64,000 bases of DNA from Terebella lapidaria (GCA_949152475.1 OX424564.1:30068165-30132164); one strand, 5' to 3'. Positions 33,323 to 44,656 are shown, counted from the first letter of the stretch. Numbers and translations are program-made. Notes: generated from the sequence alone by a model not told the origin.

Positions 33323-35618
33323 AATAAGCGAGATCAGCATTCCAGAAATTGGTGGATAAACAAAAGCACATGATTAATTTTACACGCATTCAAATCTGAG
33401 ACGATGGGGTTATCTCTGCAAAGTTTTACGTTTTTTCTTCAGACAACAAAGTCACATGATTTTGTTTATCCACCAAATTCACGTTCTAGAGACACATACA
33501 TATGAAAGTTATGTTGATTGGTTTTGCAGCATTGGTTGTAATTTTGTCCAATATATAAAATGAAATGTAAGAATTGGATCATGATATGGGTACGATAACC
33601 TTAAAAGCATTGGCACATCATACTGATAAAATGCCACATCGATATTTTCATCTCCATAACAATTGGTGCTTCAAAAAAATACTTACTTTATTCATCATCA
33701 TAATATCGTGAGCCCCGTGAGAGTTTTGAGATCGATGGCCTATATACATAACGTGCCTTTGGCTATTTTTTGGTATTATTGTATGATTGTCGAGGTGCAT
33801 TTTTAATTATTATCCTCTTGTGGGGCATACATTTATTTGTAATGGCACCATATGACATTTTCCCCGTGTAACGTTATCTGATCATCAGTTCATGAACCAC
33901 CAAGTTGCATTGGCGAATCTAAATTTCCTTGCCATTCATCTGCCATTATGAAGTTAATCACCCCTACAAATCCCCGAAACATTGTCGTAACTGTATAAAA
34001 AATGAATGGGATCGTGGTGTCATACGTCAGTACTGTTACCTTTTTCACACAACTGAAAACTGACGACCATAACCCTGAGCACAATTCACAAATAGCAATA
34101 GCAGAACGAAGCAAAGACGTATTGGATACACACGTGGGAGAGCCGTCATAAATTGGTGGAGAACCTGATAAAAACGAGTCTCCCATAAAAACGAGTGGGT
34201 TATCAGCCTTCTCCCGGCAATGTAATAAATTGCTATATCTTATTCTATCCTACCTCGTGTTTTTTTAATTGTTCCTCTATCGCTTTCACTCACAAGGATA
34301 AGAATAACATACGCCTTTCCTCGAGGGACCCACACACATACCTGCAGAATATGAGAATATAAAAGTATTCTGATGCCCACAGTGTATCAATTTTGATACA
34401 TTATTAATTGGAAACATCTTTGTATGGTCCCTATTTCTTGTTGTAAAAAACTACCTGAAAACACACCATAATTCTTGCAGCAACATAAATATTTATCGCA
34501 TATAAAACTTGTATTTTTTGTATCATATATTCATCAATGGTCTCTACAAAATCTCATTTCCAGCCCATTGACGTACCTCTTGTCATGCAACATCGGACAT
34601 GATATACCACGATAAAAATGAATAATGTGCATTACTCAGTCATAAACACGTACGGACTTTCTGTATAAGTAAGGAAAGTAGGCTTCGGGTTGCTAGACCT
34701 TTCATAAACAACAACTTCCTGTTGAATATATTGATCCAATCACCAAAATATGGATAATTTATGCTCAAACCTTGAATTGCACATACTGTGAAGCAAACAA
34801 TTAATTCAGCGATTTTATGGATGTAGGCCTACGATAATGATGTCATAACATTTTGTACATTTGGAAAAAGCAGTAACGTTGCTCGTTTAGGATGGAAACT
34901 ACAAATATACATGACACCTGCCGTGCCCGTACACCAGTCTCATGGCTCGAAGTTGGAAGCATAACAGTAAGCTTTGCGCAAGTTCAGCACCGTGACAATG
35001 AGTTAGTGAAATTGAAGACATCCATGAAAAACTTTTATTCAAATTGGGTTTGTTGTTTTAGAATAAGCAATTTTGCCTCGATAAAATCAAGATTATCATA
35101 ATCGCGTCCCTAACGAGTTTATCAATTCATAGAGTGTTCCACTCGTTGTTTGCAAAACATGTCATACTGTGAGGGTGGTGGAAGATTTGTATTCGTTGCT
35201 GAGACGAATATGAAAAAAAATTCTTAGAAACAGTTCTATCCCAGGAGACCAACGGCTCTACGTGCTACTACACAAAGATAGGAAATGCAATTTCAACATA
35301 GCCCTTCATATGCAATTACCCCAGGTAAAGCGTTTCAGAAAATTTATCAAAAACATTGTTGTGGGTGACATAAATGACATTTTTTTCTGTGCACATAATT
35401 TGAAACTATATAGCGAATGACAATTTTTGCTAATCTAGTGGGAATAAATTATAAGAAATAGAAAATGTGGTAAATACTAGTATGTGGTACTAAAACAAGC
35501 ACAAATACTGTTATCACGATATAATACAAATCCAAGTACAATTGTTCATTGACATTTGGTAAGTTAAAAGACATCTATGAAAAGCTATACTTGGTTTTCT
35601 CATTCAAAATGAGTTCCC
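33323..35618. repeat. Alpha repeat, copy 4, and start of beta copy 4
   Basis: It parallels 18513-20875. It includes the second copy of the 128-bp inverted-repeat element at 33349-33476. No gene is supported. Confidence 0.7.
33349..33476. repeat. 128-bp inverted-repeat element, MITE candidate, copy 2
   Basis: TTGGTGGATAAACAAAA is at the left end and TTTTGTTTATCCACCAA at the right end; here the arms are perfect complements, unlike the copy at 18541. Confidence 0.45.
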
Positions 35619-35621
35619 TAA

Positions 35622-36474
35622 AGGCCCAGTCACACCGAGTCGTACGATTTTATGATCGCACGATTAGTTTCAATTTTGCTAAGTTACGATTGATCGCCAG
35701 TGATATCCACTACAATCGCAAATGGCGACTGTTGATACGATTGGTGGCACGCGTAATTGTACGATCACCGAAAGAATGGAAACGATTGATCGCCGGCAGT
35801 CATACGACCAGTGGCAGCGACCACCGACCTGTTGTACTTTCACTCGTAGCGACTACCGACCTGTCGTACATTCAGTCGTGGCGATCACTGACATGTCGTG
35901 CAACCAATCGTGGTGACCAACAACCAGTCGTACGATACGATTAGTTATAGAGTGTAAAATTGATTAGGAAACATATTTTTGCCCTTTTAAAGGCAAAAAA
36001 AAAAAATGCTGAAACATATTGGTGTTTCGTGTGAAGTTTCTTACACAGCGTGTTTTATCCTCGTTCAGGGAAGCTCTAAATGAGTGGTGTCATCAATCTT
36101 AAGGTCGTACCACCAGTGGGTACAGGTCGTGAATAATCGCACCACTGATCGTGAAGTTGTACGACTGATTGCACCACTGGTCGCCAGGTTGTACGACTAG
36201 TAGCATGACCAATTCGGCTAGTGAATAACGCACGACAATGTCCAATTGGTGGTTCCACCTTTCCCGACTGGTGACACGATTGTGCAAGACCAACGTGCGA
36301 CCAGAGATCGTAGGTTGAAAGTTTTGAACATGTCCATCAACCTCGTTTCGACCGGTTTCTTGTTCTCGACCACTCACGACCTCTACGACCAGTCGTACAT
36401 TCGTGTCACAATTTGTCCGCGATTACAAAAATTTTAGGTCGTATCTTGGTCGTATCTTCAGTGTGACTGGGCCT
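35622..36474. mobile_element. 853-bp MITE, PIF/Harbinger-like
   Basis: The termini AGGCCCAGTCACAC and GTGTGACTGGGCCT are perfect inverted repeats. TAA is duplicated on both sides (35619-35621 and 36475-36477). The sister copy near 20880 has the empty site TTCCCTAAGGAGCTT. A 3-bp TAA duplication fits the PIF/Harbinger preference for TWA targets. The interior is crowded with GTCGTACGA and ACCAGTGG motifs in both orientations and encodes no transposase; open frames in it are not credible genes. Confidence 0.85.
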
Positions 36475-36477
36475 TAA

Positions 36478-37445
36478 GGAGCTTGCCAATGCATAGAATG
36501 TTACACTTGCAATATATGTCATTCCCTACAACATGGTGGAAGTGTAATTTTGTTGTTGAGACAAATATGCACACTGAATATGACTTCAATGCAGGTCTGT
36601 CCCAGAAGACGAACGACTTGATACAATATATTTAGGATCAGCTAGGGACACAATTTCAACAAACCCACCTAAAATGGGTCTTTGTGTGTCAGATATTAAA
36701 TTTCGATAGGCACATGAATTATCATTATAGATAATAAATGAGTATTTGTTCTAGTCTTGCAAATATGTGTCAGTAGTAAGGGAAATCGTCTGGAAGACAA
36801 ATCCCTTTTGAACTGTTTAACAGTTGTCTCAAACATCTGAATCTGTCACACTTTCATCGATTGTCATATCATCGATGTTTACATGGTAAACAATTCATAG
36901 GACATAAATACAACGTCAGCACAAAACAAACAGTAATAGAGTTATTTGTTTTGTCTCAAAAAAGTTCATGTAAATATTGCAGGATATGAGCCATTATCAC
37001 TTGATACATATGACGGAAATAATACTTTTAGTCACCAGCCATACATACAATCCATGAAAAACTGTTGATAGTTGAAAAATAAGTTTGATTATCAAGCGAT
37101 TTTGGCATGAATTCAATATGGCTGCAAATTACTTTCAAGCCCAGGTTAAATACCGGGGAAGGGTGGTATTCTTCGACACCAATATATTCGGCAATGAATG
37201 AACATACAACAACTCTTTTTTGAATATGTGGTGGCAATGTGCAAAGATAACGGAACATTCTAGCAGCAACGTAATACTCCTGTGAACACGGTGCGAAATC
37301 ATTCTTCATACGGGATCAACATTTTTATATGAAACCTGATGTCCTTCCTCTTCGTCCCCAGACCTGTGCAGTTTGTCCTACATCCGTTTAGCCTCATCCA
37401 CAGACATAGCTTTATTGATGTACATGTCAAAGTCTTGAGAGACAC
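36478..37445. repeat. Beta repeat, copy 4, remainder
   Basis: It continues beta after the MITE and parallels 20885-22070. About 200 bp is missing at 37139 compared with 21551-21745. At 37451 the sequence jumps directly into delta, so the gamma array and its flanks (about 1.9 kb, equivalent to 22072-23955) are deleted. Confidence 0.7.
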
Positions 37446-37449
37446 CATG
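37361..37449 (-). pseudogene. EF-hand exon-4-like relic, copy 4
   Basis: The minus strand keeps the GAGGCTAAACGGATG block of EF-hand exon 4. Its partner exon-1-like piece is at 44674-44946, on the other side of the LTR retrotransposon. Confidence 0.55.
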
Positions 37450-37651
37450 GATCATACTGCACTATATGTATCCCACACAAAGAAATAGATTACATGTAGA
37501 ATATAATGGAACGAGTGGATATATATTGATTTTCAAATGTTGAAATGATATCCATTTTGTTCAAGTATATTCAATGTGTCAATGAGATCAAAACATGAGA
37601 TATCTCATTGTTTATGCAATCTCATTGACAAAATATGAAACAACACCTGAA

Positions 37652-37656
37652 CTCAA
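37652..37656. repeat. Target-site duplication, left, of LTR element
   Basis: CTCAA is repeated at 44657-44661. The sister site at 24151 reads GAACTCAAACCATACATCG without an insertion. Confidence 0.9.
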
Positions 37657-38673
37657 TGTCACAAAATTTATGAAAATATACCCAACTCAAAATAAACTGA
37701 CGGAAAACTACTGGTAATATGTATGAACTTTAATGAAATAGCAAATACTCAGATAACAGATGTATTTCACACAGTGTACACTTTACTTTTGGCCACAATA
37801 TATATATACAACATTTACATAAACAGAAAAACAATAGACCAACTTTCCCCAAATGTCCCAAACTTCCCCCTTTGACAATCTCACACGACGTTGATAATCC
37901 CCCGATGAATCCCTCGAAGTGATGTTCCCTGATGACCCTCGATGTGATGTCCCTCGATGACCCTCGATGTGATGTCCCACGACGACCCTCGATCCCACAG
38001 ACACTCGTACACGCCGGCTTAGTCAATATCACACACTGACGACACTTCTTTGGACTTGTGCTCTGACTTGAACTTTGCACTCACTAGAACATAATCAATA
38101 TAACACCCAACATAACTATTTATAACAATTCTAATACAGCCGTCATATTTGCCCATACATACAACCAATAATCGTACTTACAACTTAGCTGAATTTTGTT
38201 TGTACAACTCCACTTATAAATTCCACTTGCACTTGTTTCACAATTTCCTAGTTTCACAATTTCCTGGTTTTCTTTATAATTTCTTCCTTGGTACAATATT
38301 TCTTTTCTTTCTTTCCCAACACTTCAGGCCTTGTCGACTAGTTTGCTTGTAGTGACATATGACAAAATCACACACCAATTTATACAGGTAGGAACCACTC
38401 CTATAAATAACAACTCGAAATATTCTTTGTTCAATTACGAAATTCTACAGAGTACAATTTTCAGGTATATCACTATATAAAATTCACTCATAACTTCTGG
38501 TGACAAATTTATAATCCCATACCCTCAATAATCCGTATGCAGCCCGGAAGAAAATACTCATTATAATCCAGCCTAAATCAATACTGAGAAATACCAGCTT
38601 AGCCCTCAAGAACGAAACCACTCAGCTGTAAAGAAACCTAAAAGCAAGAGGTCCATAGACCTAATTTGTGACA
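37657..38673 (-). repeat. 3' LTR
   Basis: This is the left copy in window coordinates, downstream of pol in element orientation. It contains a short tandem repeat based on GATGACCCTCGATGTGATGT at about 37906-37995. Confidence 0.95.
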
Positions 38674-38687
38674 ACACCCCCATTTCT
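38674..38687 (-). promoter_or_regulatory. Polypurine tract
   Basis: On the minus strand AGAAATGGGGGTGT directly abuts the 3' LTR, which is where plus-strand DNA synthesis is primed in LTR retrotransposons. Confidence 0.75.
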
Positions 38688-38756
38688 AAGACAAGACTTG
38701 TTAAAGGACTTGTTAAAATCACACAAATTAGGAACACACACACACATGTTAGAAAT

Positions 38757-41700
38757 TTATGTGCAACGACTGAAATAATCAGCTATCACGTTATCGGAAC
38801 CTTTGATAGCTTCGATTCGCATTTGAAATAGTTGCAAAAGCAACGACCATCGCATGATTCGGTCATTCGCGACGCGCGACTTACCCAAACTAATCAGTGG
38901 CTGATGATCAGTTTGGAGTGTAAACTGACGACCATATAGATAACGCTTGTACTTCTGTACTGCCCATACAACAGCAAGGCACTCTTTCTCCATGACACTG
39001 TATGCCTTCTCACGTGGCAACAGCTTTCGGCTAGCAAAAGAAACTGGCATTAGACGACCATCCTTGAGCTGTAGCAAGGCTGCTCCTAATCCATCATCAG
39101 ATGCGTCAGTCTGCAAAACAAAAGGTTGATTTATGTTAGGCAATTGCAGAATTGGATTGGAGGTAAGTAGCCGTTTGAGAGTCATGAAAGCTCTCTCTTG
39201 TGCCTCTGTCCATTGGAGATTGTTGGGCTGCTTCTTTTTTGTCAGCTCAGTCAATGGAAGAGCAATAGATGAGTAGTTGGGAATATGATCCCGGTAATAC
39301 CCTGCTAACCCTAGAAAAGACCTAAGAGTCTTCTTCGTTGTAGGACGTGTCACGTTCCTTATCTTCACAATGTTATCATTTGTCATTGCTACTTCACCTC
39401 TACCCACCGTGTGTCCTACATACTCTAGGTTGTTGAAACCGAACATACATTTAGGCTTCTTTATAGTCAATCCAGCTTTCTGCAACCTTAAAAATAACTC
39501 TCGGAGCACTCTCACATGATCTTCGAAAGTCTCCGTGTGTACTAAGACGTCATCTATGTAACTATCTATAGAATCCATGCCCTGGAGCAATTTTCTCATC
39601 ATTCTGTTGAATGTCGCCGCCGAGTTCACAAGTCCAAATGGCATTCTTTTGAACTGGAACGTGCCTAGATCTGGACTCAGAAAAGCGGTCTTTGGTCTAT
39701 CTTCTGTCGCAACCGAAATTTGCCAGTACCCCTTACTGAGGTCTAGTTTCGAGAAGATTTTGTCATTCCCAATCTTAGCATAAATTGCCTCATGGTTCGG
39801 CATTGGCTCAGGATCAAATACTGTGACTCGATTCAAAACCCTATAGTCTATACAAAATCGGTTTGTTCCATCTTTCTTACGGACCATAACTATTGGAGCT
39901 GCAAAAGGTGATTCTGATGGCTCGATGACGTCCATGTCAAGCATCTGCTGAATCTCTTTGTTCACTTCCTCACGCAGCATATACGGCATTGGATAGACCT
40001 TGGCTAGTACAGGTTCATCCGTGGTCAGGTTAATATGGTGTTCCACCAAGTGGGTTTCTCCCGGCAAATCTGAAAAGACATCCTGAAATGAGTCGAGCAT
40101 TTCCTCAATTGTCTGTTTCTGACACGAATCTAGGTTGTTTGCCAATGGACTATCTTTTGGTTTGGGGAGTTCCTGTTTCGAGAAATGAAGGAGTTCATCA
40201 TCACTCAGCTCAAACACAGACTCTTCATCTGCTTCAACTACCGCTGCTCTAACTGCCTGTAGTAATGGAACAGTAGGGAGCTCTCTGTCGCCACGACGCA
40301 CGTAGCGTTTCAGCATATTGGCATGAAACAACTTCTGATTGCCGGCTACGTCGATTTTATAGTCATAATCTGAGATTTTTTCTAGAATTGGGTACGGCCC
40401 TTTCCAATGGAAGAGTAATTTGTTGTTCTCTGTTGGCAGGAGAATCAAGACTAGATCACCTTGTTTGTACTTCCTCATGCGAGCTTTGCGATTGTAGTAC
40501 TTGGTATACCTTTTCTGCGACTTGCCTAGCTCCTCTTGTGCTAGCTTGCAGGTCTCGCTTAACCTTTGCTTCAAGTCAATCACATACTCATAACTGTTTT
40601 GCACATCACTATCAGTTTCATCTCCTGACCAACACTGTTTCAATATCTGTAATGGACCTCTGACTGACCGCCCATAGACCAACTCGAATGGAGACCAACC
40701 CGTGCTATCTTGAGGCACTTCTCTGTAGGCGAACAGTAATGGCGCTAAATATCGGTCCCAATCCTTGGGTTTTTCTGCTGTGAGCTTCCGCAACATACTT
40801 TTTAGTACACCGTTCATGCGCTCCACCAATCCATTACAGATTGGGTGATAGGGCGTACTGTGCAGCAGTTTTATGGAGAGTAGTCGACTCACCTCCTTCA
40901 TAAGTGCAGATGTGAATTGTGACCCTAAGTCACTCATCACTTCATCTGGTACACCTACCCGACTGAACACTTCCACCAGTGCTTCCGCCACCGCTTCAGT
41001 CGTGATCGATCTGAGGGCAACCGCCTCGGGAAATCTAGAAGCATAATCAACTATCGTGAGTATGTAACGGTTACCTTTCTCAGTGACAGGTTGTATTGGT
41101 CCCACTAAGTCGATTCCCACTCTCTTGAAAGGTGTCTCAATCAATGGCATCTGACCTAGAGGCACTTTTCCAACTCGCCCCTTAGGTATTGTCTTTTGGC
41201 ACAAGTCACATGACTGACAATATCTCTTGACATCACCTTGGATGCCTGGCCAGTAAAACGAAGATGATATCCTTTGGAGTGTTTTACCAATTCCCATATG
41301 ACCTGCCATGATGGAGTCATGCCCTAGGCTCAATACTTGTAACCTGAGATCTTTCGGTACGACAACTTGCTTGATGACTTTAGTGGTGCTGCGACTGTCT
41401 GGCGACTGGAAATACCGGTACAGTATATCATTCTCCACTGCATACCAGTGAACATTCTTACCACGCTTATGGCGCTGTTGCTCTAGTTGTCGCAACTTAG
41501 ATATAGATGAGTCTTGACGCTGCAGCTCACGTAAAACCTTATGATCAACTGGTTTGTTGTTCTTACCCCCAGAGTCTTGTACATGAAGAGGCTTCAATGG
41601 TTTGTCTGCGTTCCTTACTTGAGCTCTTGTCATCACACAGGCCTGGTCCTGGGTTCCCTTCCAATTTGTGTCCGGATCATCTGGAGCCCTGGCATCCGGA

Positions 41701-43259
41701 ATATTGCCGATCACCAAGTCGTAAATAGGCGTGCGCATGCACATGGCTTCAACCCTGCCTGTAAAGAATGGGGTATCCACGAAGACATTCGCCATGGGAA
41801 CGTGCACAATGGTACCATCTATGAGCATGCACGTTTGTGTTGACCCAGTGAGTTGCCCGTCTTCAATGAGGGATCTCTTGACTACAACTCCAGAACATCC
41901 TGTATCTCGGAGGGTCTCAACTTCCATACCTTCCACGAGACCTCTTACCACAGGCATCCCTCTCGTCTGCAGCTTCATGGACTTCGGACACAACCCTTGT
42001 ATGACTGGAAGCTCCTTACCACATGCCAGTCGAATGGACTCCGTACCAACACAATCACACTTGTCAGAGCACTTGTGCTCAAGATGACATGCAGCCGTCG
42101 GTTCTGTGTTAGAATGCTTCAATTCTGCTGACAACATGTGAGCCAATTCTTTCATGTCTACCATTGCCATACCCTTATTTGTTTTAGCCGAACAGTCCCT
42201 TGCTATGTGTCCACTCTTACCACACAGGAAGCACGTTATGTCTCTCACACCAGTTTTCTGTGGATAGGTGTTCTGAGCATTGCGTACCTTGGTTTTGCAA
42301 TCTGGAGCGATATGGCCCTGGCGTTGACACTTATTACAGGTAAGGTTTTTGTGCTTATTACTAGGACAATCACGTCCTATATGGCCTGTCTTACCACATG
42401 CTATGCAAACCTTGTTGCAAGTACCAGTATTACTCAGACCCCTTTGGCTGTGGAGACGGCCTCGTGCTTCTAAAAAGCTTTCTGCTGCCTGTGCCATCTC
42501 CTGCAAACTCAAATTTTGTTTCTCTTTTATGTATGTACTTACATCCTTGTCGCACGTATTCAAGAATTGTTCCTTTATCATCACTTCCCGTACGTCCTGA
42601 ACTTCCTCAGCACCTACGAGCTGTAACCATCGGTCGAAATAGGACTCAATACGTGTGATGAATTGTGTTGGAGTCTCGTCTGGCTTCTTCTTGGACTCCC
42701 TAAATTTACATCTGAAACCCTCAGCAGTCAGGTGATAATCCTTCAACACAGCTTCTTTCAACTTGTCATAATTACATGCATCTGTTGCGGACAGCCTTGC
42801 ATATGTTTCCAAAGCTCTACCTGTCAGTAATGCGCTTAAGTTGACAGCCCAATTATCTCTGTCCCAGTTCTGAGCACTAGCGAACCTTTCAAATCTTTCC
42901 AGATATGCATCCATATCATCTTTATCACGATATTCTGGTAACTTTGGAACTTTAGCTCTCACTGTTCTGTCTCTTTGCTCACCTTCATGAATATCTCCGG
43001 CTTGAATCTCTAGCCGTCTCATCTCTAACTCGTGCTCTCGTGCTGCTCTTGTCTCGTAGTCTTTCCTGTCTTGTTCTTCTTTGAGGCGCTGTCTCTCTTG
43101 AGCTCTTTCCTCTCTTTCCCTTGCTTGTTGCTCAGAGACAAACTCACGCAGTTCTTTGCCTTCATAGCCCAACTTTGAGCCAATTTCAACCCACTGTTGA
43201 AAATTAGTTGCCATTTTTGACTTTGTACTCTGAAAATGGCTGGAAACAACTTCACACAC
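38757..43259 (-). CDS. Gag-Pol polyprotein (Gag, protease, integrase, RT, RNase H)
   Basis: This is a single open frame of 1500 residues with no Gag/Pol frameshift or stop. Residues 40-90 are a charged coiled coil and about 100-267 the Gag capsid-like region. Three CCHC zinc knuckles are at 285-298, 308-321 and 343-356. The aspartic protease active site is DTG at 452-454. Integrase covers about 640-985: zinc site H647, H654, C681, C684 and catalytic D717, D777, E813 (35 residues between the last two). Reverse transcriptase covers about 1080-1270 with YIDD at 1234-1237. RNase H covers about 1378-1497 with D1385, E1426 and D1451. Integrase lying before reverse transcriptase is the notable feature. 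The first Met is at 43259, but Met16 (43214), beginning MATNFQQW, is a plausible true start. The protein would be self-processed to make virus-like particles and integrate cDNA. Confidence 0.95.
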   Translation of the reverse strand: MCEVVSSHFQSTKSKMATNFQQWVEIGSKLGYEGKELREFVSEQQAREREERAQERQRLKEEQDRKDYETRAAREHELEMRRLEIQAGDIHEGEQRDRTVRAKVPKLPEYRDKDDMDAYLERFERFASAQNWDRDNWAVNLSALLTGRALETYARLSATDACNYDKLKEAVLKDYHLTAEGFRCKFRESKKKPDETPTQFITRIESYFDRWLQLVGAEEVQDVREVMIKEQFLNTCDKDVSTYIKEKQNLSLQEMAQAAESFLEARGRLHSQRGLSNTGTCNKVCIACGKTGHIGRDCPSNKHKNLTCNKCQRQGHIAPDCKTKVRNAQNTYPQKTGVRDITCFLCGKSGHIARDCSAKTNKGMAMVDMKELAHMLSAELKHSNTEPTAACHLEHKCSDKCDCVGTESIRLACGKELPVIQGLCPKSMKLQTRGMPVVRGLVEGMEVETLRDTGCSGVVVKRSLIEDGQLTGSTQTCMLIDGTIVHVPMANVFVDTPFFTGRVEAMCMRTPIYDLVIGNIPDARAPDDPDTNWKGTQDQACVMTRAQVRNADKPLKPLHVQDSGGKNNKPVDHKVLRELQRQDSSISKLRQLEQQRHKRGKNVHWYAVENDILYRYFQSPDSRSTTKVIKQVVVPKDLRLQVLSLGHDSIMAGHMGIGKTLQRISSSFYWPGIQGDVKRYCQSCDLCQKTIPKGRVGKVPLGQMPLIETPFKRVGIDLVGPIQPVTEKGNRYILTIVDYASRFPEAVALRSITTEAVAEALVEVFSRVGVPDEVMSDLGSQFTSALMKEVSRLLSIKLLHSTPYHPICNGLVERMNGVLKSMLRKLTAEKPKDWDRYLAPLLFAYREVPQDSTGWSPFELVYGRSVRGPLQILKQCWSGDETDSDVQNSYEYVIDLKQRLSETCKLAQEELGKSQKRYTKYYNRKARMRKYKQGDLVLILLPTENNKLLFHWKGPYPILEKISDYDYKIDVAGNQKLFHANMLKRYVRRGDRELPTVPLLQAVRAAVVEADEESVFELSDDELLHFSKQELPKPKDSPLANNLDSCQKQTIEEMLDSFQDVFSDLPGETHLVEHHINLTTDEPVLAKVYPMPYMLREEVNKEIQQMLDMDVIEPSESPFAAPIVMVRKKDGTNRFCIDYRVLNRVTVFDPEPMPNHEAIYAKIGNDKIFSKLDLSKGYWQISVATEDRPKTAFLSPDLGTFQFKRMPFGLVNSAATFNRMMRKLLQGMDSIDSYIDDVLVHTETFEDHVRVLRELFLRLQKAGLTIKKPKCMFGFNNLEYVGHTVGRGEVAMTNDNIVKIRNVTRPTTKKTLRSFLGLAGYYRDHIPNYSSIALPLTELTKKKQPNNLQWTEAQERAFMTLKRLLTSNPILQLPNINQPFVLQTDASDDGLGAALLQLKDGRLMPVSFASRKLLPREKAYSVMEKECLAVVWAVQKYKRYLYGRQFTLQTDHQPLISLGKSRVANDRIMRWSLLLQLFQMRIEAIKGSDNVIADYFSRCT

Positions 43260-43617
43260 ACCATATATTCAACATACTACATACATACACAAAGAATCAC
43301 ATAACATATACCACAGAACTACCATGATAAAGTGTGGACTCCCTGCAAACAAAATAAACCCAATAATTTAGTATACCAATAGTGGTCGCTCGCTAGCCAC
43401 TAAACCATTCTGATAAACGCAAACGCAATATACGCTCAATAGTACGCCGAGTTTGAGTGCACAAACTAGTACATTATTAATACAAACACAACAAATTATA
43501 TGTTAACTGGGATGGGGAAATATGGATAAGAACTTTGCTCGAGAAAAAAAAGCAAACTGGAGACTTACCCTAAAACGACTTCACCAAACACCTACTGACC
43601 AAAACACCGTCCCTTCT
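43260..43617 (-). other. Leader between primer site and gag
   Basis: About 360 bases have no coding signal. This is the untranslated leader of the LTR element, where packaging signals would be expected. Confidence 0.6.
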
Positions 43618-43635
43618 ATCCCACCGCTGCCACCA
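43618..43635 (-). promoter_or_regulatory. Primer binding site, tRNA-Leu type
   Basis: The plus strand reads ATCCCACCGCTGCCACCA, which equals the 3' end of a eukaryotic tRNA-Leu (AAG/UAG type) with its CCA. The element strand is therefore complementary to that tRNA over 18 bases. It lies 4 bases inside the 5' LTR. Confidence 0.85.
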
Positions 43636-43639
43636 TAAA

Positions 43640-44656
43640 TGTCACAAAATTTATGAAAATATACCCAACTCAAAATAAACTGACGGAAAACTACTGGTAA
43701 TATGTATGAACTTTAATGAAATAGCAAATACTCAGATAACAGATGTATTTCACACAGTGTACACTTTACTTTTGGCCACAATATATATATACAACATTTA
43801 CATAAACAGAAAAACAATAGACCAACTTTCCCCAAATGTCCCAAACTTCCCCCTTTGACAATCTCACACGACGTTGATAATCCCCCGATGAATCCCTCGA
43901 AGTGATGTTCCCTGATGACCCTCGATGTGATGTCCCTCGATGACCCTCGATGTGATGTCCCACGACGACCCTCGATCCCACAGACACTCGTACACGCCGG
44001 CTTAGTCAATATCACACACTGACGACACTTCTTTGGACTTGTGCTCTGACTTGAACTTTGCACTCACTAGAACATAATCAATATAACACCCAACATAACT
44101 ATTTATAACAATTCTAATACAGCCGTCATATTTGCCCATACATACAACCAATAATCGTACTTACAACTTAGCTGAATTTTGTTTGTACAACTCCACTTAT
44201 AAATTCCACTTGCACTTGTTTCACAATTTCATAGTTTCACAATTTCCTGGTTTTCTTTATAATTTCTTCCTTGGTACAATATTTCTTTTCTTTCTTTCCC
44301 AACACTTCAGGCCTTGTCGACTAGTTTGCTTGTAGTGACATATGACAAAATCACACACCAATTTATACAGGTAGGAACCACTCCTATAAATAACAACTCG
44401 AAATATTCTTTGTTCAATTACGAAATTCTACAGAGTACAATTTTCAGGTATATCACTATATAAAATTCACTCATAACTTCTGGTGACAAATTTATAATCC
44501 CATACCCTCAATAATCCGTATGCAGCCCGGAAGAAAATACTCATTATAATCCAGCCTAAATCAATACTGAGAAATACCAGCTTAGCCCTCAAGAACGAAA
44601 CCACTCAGCTGTAAAGAAACCTAAAAGCAAGAGGTCCATAGACCTAATTTGTGACA
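43640..44656 (-). repeat. 5' LTR
   Basis: It is the same length as the 3' LTR and identical by eye except at 44231. In element orientation it lies upstream of the primer binding site and would carry the promoter. Confidence 0.95.

Larger units (their letters stand above)
37657..44656 (-). mobile_element. Ty3/gypsy LTR retrotransposon with integrase before reverse transcriptase
   Basis: The element is 7000 bp, on the minus strand, with two 1017-bp LTRs, a 5-bp target duplication, a primer binding site, a polypurine tract and one uninterrupted gag-pol frame of 1500 codons. The LTRs begin TGTCACAA and end TTGTGACA. By eye they differ at one base (C at 38248, A at 44231). The domain order Gag-PR-INT-RT-RH is that of the Gmr1-type clade rather than ordinary gypsy elements. 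No envelope-like frame was seen. Everything visible is consistent with a recent and structurally complete insertion. Confidence 0.95.

Noticed and set aside
35549-35944. 131-codon open frame inside the MITE
   Set aside because: It is translated from short inverted motifs of a non-coding element and has no transposase motifs.
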